From contig DJVG01000018.1 of NCBI GenBank assembly GCA_002441095.1, positions 1 through 10,149 on the forward strand: a stretch of DNA of 10,149 nt. Direction: 5' to 3'. Numbering within the stretch: position 1 is the stretch's first letter; each line of letters opens with the position of its first letter. The position numbers and the translations under genes are program-made. The DNA comes from Elusimicrobia bacterium UBA6262. GTDB lineage: Bacteria; CAYTYR01; UBA6262. Of the stretch, positions 6,857-10,149 are shown piece after piece. A model generated the notes under the pieces. It searched no databases and was not told the DNA's origin. It worked only from the letters and a program-made list of their open reading frames with translations.

Positions 6857-8119
6857 TTAACCTATGAAACTGACGACTACCAGAATAACCGACAGCAACA
6901 CTAACATACCGGTAATGATCCAGGCAATCCAATTATATAATTTACTGTTGACATATTTACCCATGATCCGGCGATTATTGATCAACAACATCATAAAGAT
7001 CATGATCACGGGCAGTAACAAGCCATTGACCGCCTGGGACAGGATCATGATCGTGATCAACGGCGCTTTGGGCCAGAGGATCAATATCCCGCCGACAAAG
7101 ATCATACCGGTATAAATACTGATGAATTCAGGAGCTTGTTTGTAGGTCCGGTCGACCCCCTGCTCCCAGCCAAAAGCCTCGCATACTGCATAGGCGGTAG
7201 AGAGCGGGATAATGCAAACAGAAAAAATACCGGCATTTAAAAGCCCGAGGGCAAACATGATAGACGCATACTTGCCCGCCAGTGGCGCTAAGGCTACCGC
7301 GGCATCAGCCGCGGTTTCAACCCGGATATTATGAATGAATAAAGTAGAAGCACAGGCTACAATGATAAAAAAAGCGACTATATCGGTAACTGCCGTGCCA
7401 AAGATAATATCTATTTTTTCATAAAAATAATCTTTTATTTTTAATTTCTTATCCACTACGGCGGATTGTTGATAAAACTGCATCCAGGGGGCAATAGTCG
7501 TCCCGATCACGGCGATAGCCAGGAAAACATAATCTTTATTAAGTTGCGGTTTAGGGATAACTACGTTCTGTAAGGCCAGGCCCCAGTTTGGTTTGGCCAT
7601 AAACCCGGAAATGATATAGGTAATATATAAAAAACAGGCGAAGAGAAATATTTTTTCTACCGTCTTATATGTTCCCTTTAAGATCAAATACCAGGCGAAG
7701 AACCCGGACAGGGGCACGGAAATATAGCGGCTGATACCGAATATTTCCAGACTGGCCGCCACTCCGGCAAAATCGCCGACCGTATTGGCCAGGTTGGCGA
7801 TGATCAGTACGATCATGGCAAAAAAAGTGATCCTAAGCCCGTACGCCGCCCGGATCAGGGAAGCCAATCCTTTCCCAGTAACAATGCCCATTCTGGCGCA
7901 CATTTCCTGTACCATATAAAGACAAATAGCAATAACCGGCAGGAGCCAGAGCAATCCATACCCGTAATGAGCTCCGGCTACAGAATAGGTGGCAATGCCA
8001 TTGGCGTCATTATCAACGCTGGCAGTGATAATACCAGGCCCCATTACAGCCAGGAACAAGGCTATTTTTGTCTTAAAATTCAACTGCCCGTTTTTTTTAG
8101 CAACAACCTGTTCTACCAT
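6857..8119 (-). CDS. Nramp-family divalent metal transporter, Mg2+-type site variant
   Basis: Inner-membrane, probably proton- or gradient-linked importer of the SLC11/Nramp fold. The 420 residues form about eleven hydrophobic segments. TM1 holds the family GPGIITASVDNDANGIAT (27-44), and TM6 holds GTTIAPWMQFYQQSAVV (206-222). Aligned by eye to the canonical Nramp motifs DPGN and MPH, Asp38 is kept, but Asn becomes Gly41, the metal-binding Met becomes Ala210, and His becomes Trp212. Loss of the Met is a feature described for the Nramp-related Mg2+ transporters (NRMT). Preference for Mg2+ or another hard cation is therefore an inference, supported by the upstream CNNM/CorC gene. An in-frame TAG lies just upstream of the ATG, so it is the first possible ATG. 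GGGAG precedes it at only three bases, with AGTGGG slightly further back. Family assignment is firm; substrate is not. Confidence 0.92.
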   Translation of the reverse strand: MVEQVVAKKNGQLNFKTKIALFLAVMGPGIITASVDNDANGIATYSVAGAHYGYGLLWLLPVIAICLYMVQEMCARMGIVTGKGLASLIRAAYGLRITFFAMIVLIIANLANTVGDFAGVAASLEIFGISRYISVPLSGFFAWYLILKGTYKTVEKIFLFACFLYITYIISGFMAKPNWGLALQNVVIPKPQLNKDYVFLAIAVIGTTIAPWMQFYQQSAVVDKKLKIKDYFYEKIDIIFGTAVTDIVAFFIIVACASTLFIHNIRVETAADAAVALAPLAGKYASIMFALGLLNAGIFSVCIIPLSTAYAVCEAFGWEQGVDRTYKQAPEFISIYTGMIFVGGILILWPKAPLITIMILSQAVNGLLLPVIMIFMMLLINNRRIMGKYVNSKLYNWIAWIITGMLVLLSVILVVVSFIG

Positions 8120-8136
8120 ATACTCCCACTACTTTT

Positions 8137-8206
8137 AACTGCTGTTCGATTTGACTGGCAACTGCCCTTCGTTTTGACTGATTTTAGCAGTTACTAGTTT
8201 CTATAA
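8137..8206. repeat. Direct and inverted repeats between the PRC-like and Nramp genes
   Basis: Two 21-base direct copies lie at 8137-8157 and 8160-8180, identical at 18 positions, each starting AACTGC and ending TTTGACTG. AGCAGTT at 8186-8192 is the inverse of AACTGCT at 8137-8143 and would close a loop around both copies. The tail at 8194-8202 (CTAGTTTCT) is identical to 4998-5006 in the glyQ-glyS gap. The stop codon of the PRC-like gene (8203-8201) lies inside this tail. No function is apparent. Confidence 0.7.
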
Positions 8207-8803
8207 ATTATACAGATATTTGACCAATTTTTTGGAGATATCCAGTTTTAGGTGTTTCATTTTCTTGTCATACTGTTTAATATGGTCCCACATGATTATG
8301 TTTTCTACGATCTTGCGCCGGAAAAGATTGACCAGTTTAAAGACCTCCCGTTCCGGTCCCAGGCGCTGCAGCATGCTGTTGATATCTGCCTGCACGCCAA
8401 TAATGCGCAATTTTCCCCGCTGGATGCGCAGGGCCACATCATTGACCCGGAATAAATGTTTGCCATACCGATCCACGATCTCTTCATCCATAATATCCCG
8501 GTAGATAAAAAGCTCATTAGACTCAATAGAACTGGCAACCATTTCCTCTAAAAAAACATTCAGGTAGATCGCTTTTTTTGAAAGGCAGGCTACGTCGTCC
8601 CAGGGAATGACCAGCAACTCCTTCGCTCGGAATGGATTAAAGCCCCGTTTCCTTTTGGTGGGGATCACTACTAAATGCTTCACCGGGGGAAACTCCTCCC
8701 CCATCTGGATGGTCATATCCTTGATTTTACCAATAGTGATATTACCGGCGCTGATCACCGGCTTCCCGACAAAATCAGCATAGAAACTGGATGATCTTTT
8801 CAT
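8201..8803 (-). CDS. PRC-barrel-like protein, possible MgtE-related regulator of the metal transporter
   Basis: A 200-residue soluble protein without signal peptide or membrane segment. Residues about 9-70 look like a PRC-barrel (FVGKPVISAGNITIGKIKDM, then VKHLVVIP and LLVIPWDDV). Residues about 98-148 look like a second copy (YRDIMDEEIVDRYGKHLFRV, then LRIIGVQADINSMLQRLG). The remainder is basic and helical and includes IMWDHI. From memory, this layout matches the part preceding the MgtE_N and CBS domains in longer proteins often found beside Nramp genes; here the protein stops where MgtE_N would begin. It may be a natural short form or a truncation. The ATG overlaps the CNNM stop as ATGA, with GAGGGG eight bases upstream, implying translational coupling. 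A role sensing or regulating cation transport is inferred from neighbours only. PRC barrels also occur in RNA-processing proteins, so the function stays open. Confidence 0.75.
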   Translation of the reverse strand: MKRSSSFYADFVGKPVISAGNITIGKIKDMTIQMGEEFPPVKHLVVIPTKRKRGFNPFRAKELLVIPWDDVACLSKKAIYLNVFLEEMVASSIESNELFIYRDIMDEEIVDRYGKHLFRVNDVALRIQRGKLRIIGVQADINSMLQRLGPEREVFKLVNLFRRKIVENIIMWDHIKQYDKKMKHLKLDISKKLVKYLYNL

Positions 8804-10068
8804 ATCTTAGGCCCCTCGGCTGCTTCTTTTTTCACTTTCAGGGTGATAATGCGGCGGCGATTGGTTTCCACAATCGTAAATTTCAGGTCTTTGTATTTTA
8901 TTTCTTCATCTTTATGGGGTACTCTCCCCAGCAGATCTACGATAAAGCCGCTGACTGTATTAAAATCTTCACTGGGCAAATTAATTTTGAGCTTTTCATT
9001 AACTTCATAGATATTCATTTTGCCGTCGAGCTGCACCGAACCGTCTCCCATCGGCTCGACACCAAGGTCTTCAATATCGTATTCATCCAGGATGTCCCCG
9101 ACGATCTGCTCGACCAGGTCTTCCATAGTGATCAGGCCGCTGGGCACACCATATTCATTCACTACGACGGCCATATGCAGGCGCCCCTTCTGCATTTGCC
9201 GCAGCAGGTTGTTCACCTTTTGGGTTTCCGGCACAAAATAAACCGGGCGAATAAGGTCCTGGATCACGATCAGCTCATTACAGCGCCAGGCATTGAGCAG
9301 GTCCTTGACATGAATAATACCGATAATATTATCCAGATTACCTTGATAGATAGGGACGCGGGAATGGCCGGCCTCCACTACCAGGTCAATAAACTTCTCT
9401 TTTTCCAGGGTGATATCCACACACTCCATGTCTATCCTCGGGATCATGATATCCCGGGCCACCTTATCGCCAAATTCCAATACCCCGTGGATCATTTCTT
9501 TCTGGTCCTTGCCCAATACTCCTTCCCGTACCCCTTCTGATACCAGGAAACGGATCTCCTCATCCTTGTCAAAAAGCATATCCCGCTTAATATTACCACC
9601 CAGCAGCTTGACCAGCGGATTAGTAATAAAGATCAGGCCCCTGATCAAAGGGGCCAGCAGGTAATGTACCAGCAGGATTAATTTTATCGTCCATACGGCT
9701 ACGACTTCCGGTAAGAGCTTGGCAAAAGTCTTAGGAGTGATCTCCCCCAGGACTAAAATAAATAAAGTTATAAGGATCGTAGCCAAAACAGCCGCCCAAA
9801 CTTCCGTAAGATGCAAGCTGCTGGAAAAATGTACCGCCATGTATGTGGTCAAAGCTGCGGCAGCCAGATTCACGATAGTGTTGCCGACTAAGATAGCGGC
9901 TAAGATTTTATTGGGGTGGTCCACCCACATCTGCAGGGATTTGACTTTCTTTTCTTCGATCAGGGTCTTGATCCGGTAACGGTCCAGGCTGGTCAAAGCA
10001 GTCTCCGTAGCAGAGAAAAAGCAGCTGCCCAACAAAAGAATAATTAGAATAATAAAACTGATAAGCAT
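8800..10068 (-). CDS. CNNM/CorC-family membrane protein with CBS pair (hemolysin C-like)
   Basis: Integral membrane protein of the CNNM/CorC family, members of which bind or export Mg2+ or affect Co2+ resistance; older databases call them hemolysins. The 422 residues show the full architecture. A DUF21 transmembrane domain (about 1-150) has hydrophobic segments at 1-20, 54-80, 88-108 and 122-150, with the family motifs SATETALTSL (19-28) and GEITPKTFAK (108-117). A linker containing DEEIRFLVSEG follows. The CBS pair (about 205-330) has VARDIMIPRIDM, SRVPIYQGNLDNIIG and AVVVNEYGVPSGLITMEDLV. The C-terminal CorC_HlyC domain (about 335-412) follows. The start at 10068 has AAGGAGA just four bases upstream. 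It overlaps the next gene by ATGA. It is intact and ordinary for the family; which cation it handles cannot be read from the sequence. Confidence 0.94.
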   Translation of the reverse strand: MLISFIILIILLLGSCFFSATETALTSLDRYRIKTLIEEKKVKSLQMWVDHPNKILAAILVGNTIVNLAAAALTTYMAVHFSSSLHLTEVWAAVLATILITLFILVLGEITPKTFAKLLPEVVAVWTIKLILLVHYLLAPLIRGLIFITNPLVKLLGGNIKRDMLFDKDEEIRFLVSEGVREGVLGKDQKEMIHGVLEFGDKVARDIMIPRIDMECVDITLEKEKFIDLVVEAGHSRVPIYQGNLDNIIGIIHVKDLLNAWRCNELIVIQDLIRPVYFVPETQKVNNLLRQMQKGRLHMAVVVNEYGVPSGLITMEDLVEQIVGDILDEYDIEDLGVEPMGDGSVQLDGKMNIYEVNEKLKINLPSEDFNTVSGFIVDLLGRVPHKDEEIKYKDLKFTIVETNRRRIITLKVKKEAAEGPKI

Positions 10069-10094
10069 ATGTCTCCTTATTAAATCTCGTCTAA

Positions 10095-10149
10095 CGGAGT
10101 ACGGTTACGAGGCCCGATTACAAACTTCGGTTGTCGGTTACGGTTTCGA
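10095..10149. repeat. CGGTTAC-type heptad repeat upstream of the CNNM gene, cut by the window edge
   Basis: Read on the plus strand, CGGTTGT (10128-10134), CGGTTAC (10135-10141) and GGTTTCG (10142-10148) follow one another at a seven-base step. CGGAGTA and CGGTTAC at 10095-10108 do the same. The eight bases CGGTTACG occur at 10102-10109 and 10135-10142. The stretch lies 27 or more bases upstream of the CNNM start and continues out of the window. No promoter was recognised between it and the start codon. Confidence 0.6.

Noticed and set aside
8120..8200. Promoter for the Nramp gene (TTGCCA, 17 bases, TTAAAA on the minus strand)
   Set aside because: The -10 box matches the consensus at only three positions and the sequence belongs to the repeat, so support is too weak.
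8791..9540. 249-codon open frame on the plus strand opposite the CNNM gene
   Set aside because: It is the antisense shadow of the CBS and CorC domains; its His- and Phe-rich composition is typical of such shadows.

Overview
The window is a compact bacterial chromosome segment in which every supported gene lies on the minus strand. In transcription order (high to low coordinates) it carries a CNNM/CorC-type membrane protein with CBS domains (10068-8800), a PRC-barrel-like protein (8803-8201), a divergent Nramp-family metal transporter (8119-6857), recO (6766-5990), glyQ (5973-5095), glyS (4975-2861) and ppdK (2735 to beyond position 1). No RNA gene, insertion sequence, CRISPR array or phage gene was found. 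The only spaces without genes are five gaps of 81-125 bases.

The organism cannot be named from this sequence alone. It is a bacterium with separate alpha and beta glycyl-tRNA synthetase subunits, ATG starts and clear Shine-Dalgarno sites. The order recO-glyQ-glyS-ppdK resembles Firmicutes, but the PPDK regulator gene often found before ppdK there is absent. The degenerate heptad repeats in the gaps remind me of genomes from little-cultivated phyla such as Omnitrophota. That placement is a low-confidence guess.

Region 10068-6857 looks like a divalent-cation module. The first two genes overlap by ATGA and are probably translationally coupled. CNNM/CorC proteins are linked to Mg2+ handling. The PRC-like protein resembles the part that precedes MgtE_N/CBS domains in longer Mg2+-related proteins. 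The Nramp protein lacks both the Asn and the Met of the usual transition-metal site, a pattern associated with Mg2+-transporting Nramp relatives. Region 6766-1 is housekeeping: recombination repair, glycine-tRNA charging, and PEP/pyruvate interconversion. ppdK has a good sigma-70-like promoter of its own just after glyS.

The most unusual feature is that all five gaps longer than 50 bases (including the partial one at the right edge) contain degenerate repeats, mostly with a seven-base period. Their base sequence differs from gap to gap, although two gaps share a nearly identical 17-base unit. Several arrays are arranged as inverted repeats, and two run into the stop codon of the preceding gene. 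They recall the heptanucleotide short tandem repeats of filamentous cyanobacteria, but their role here is unknown.
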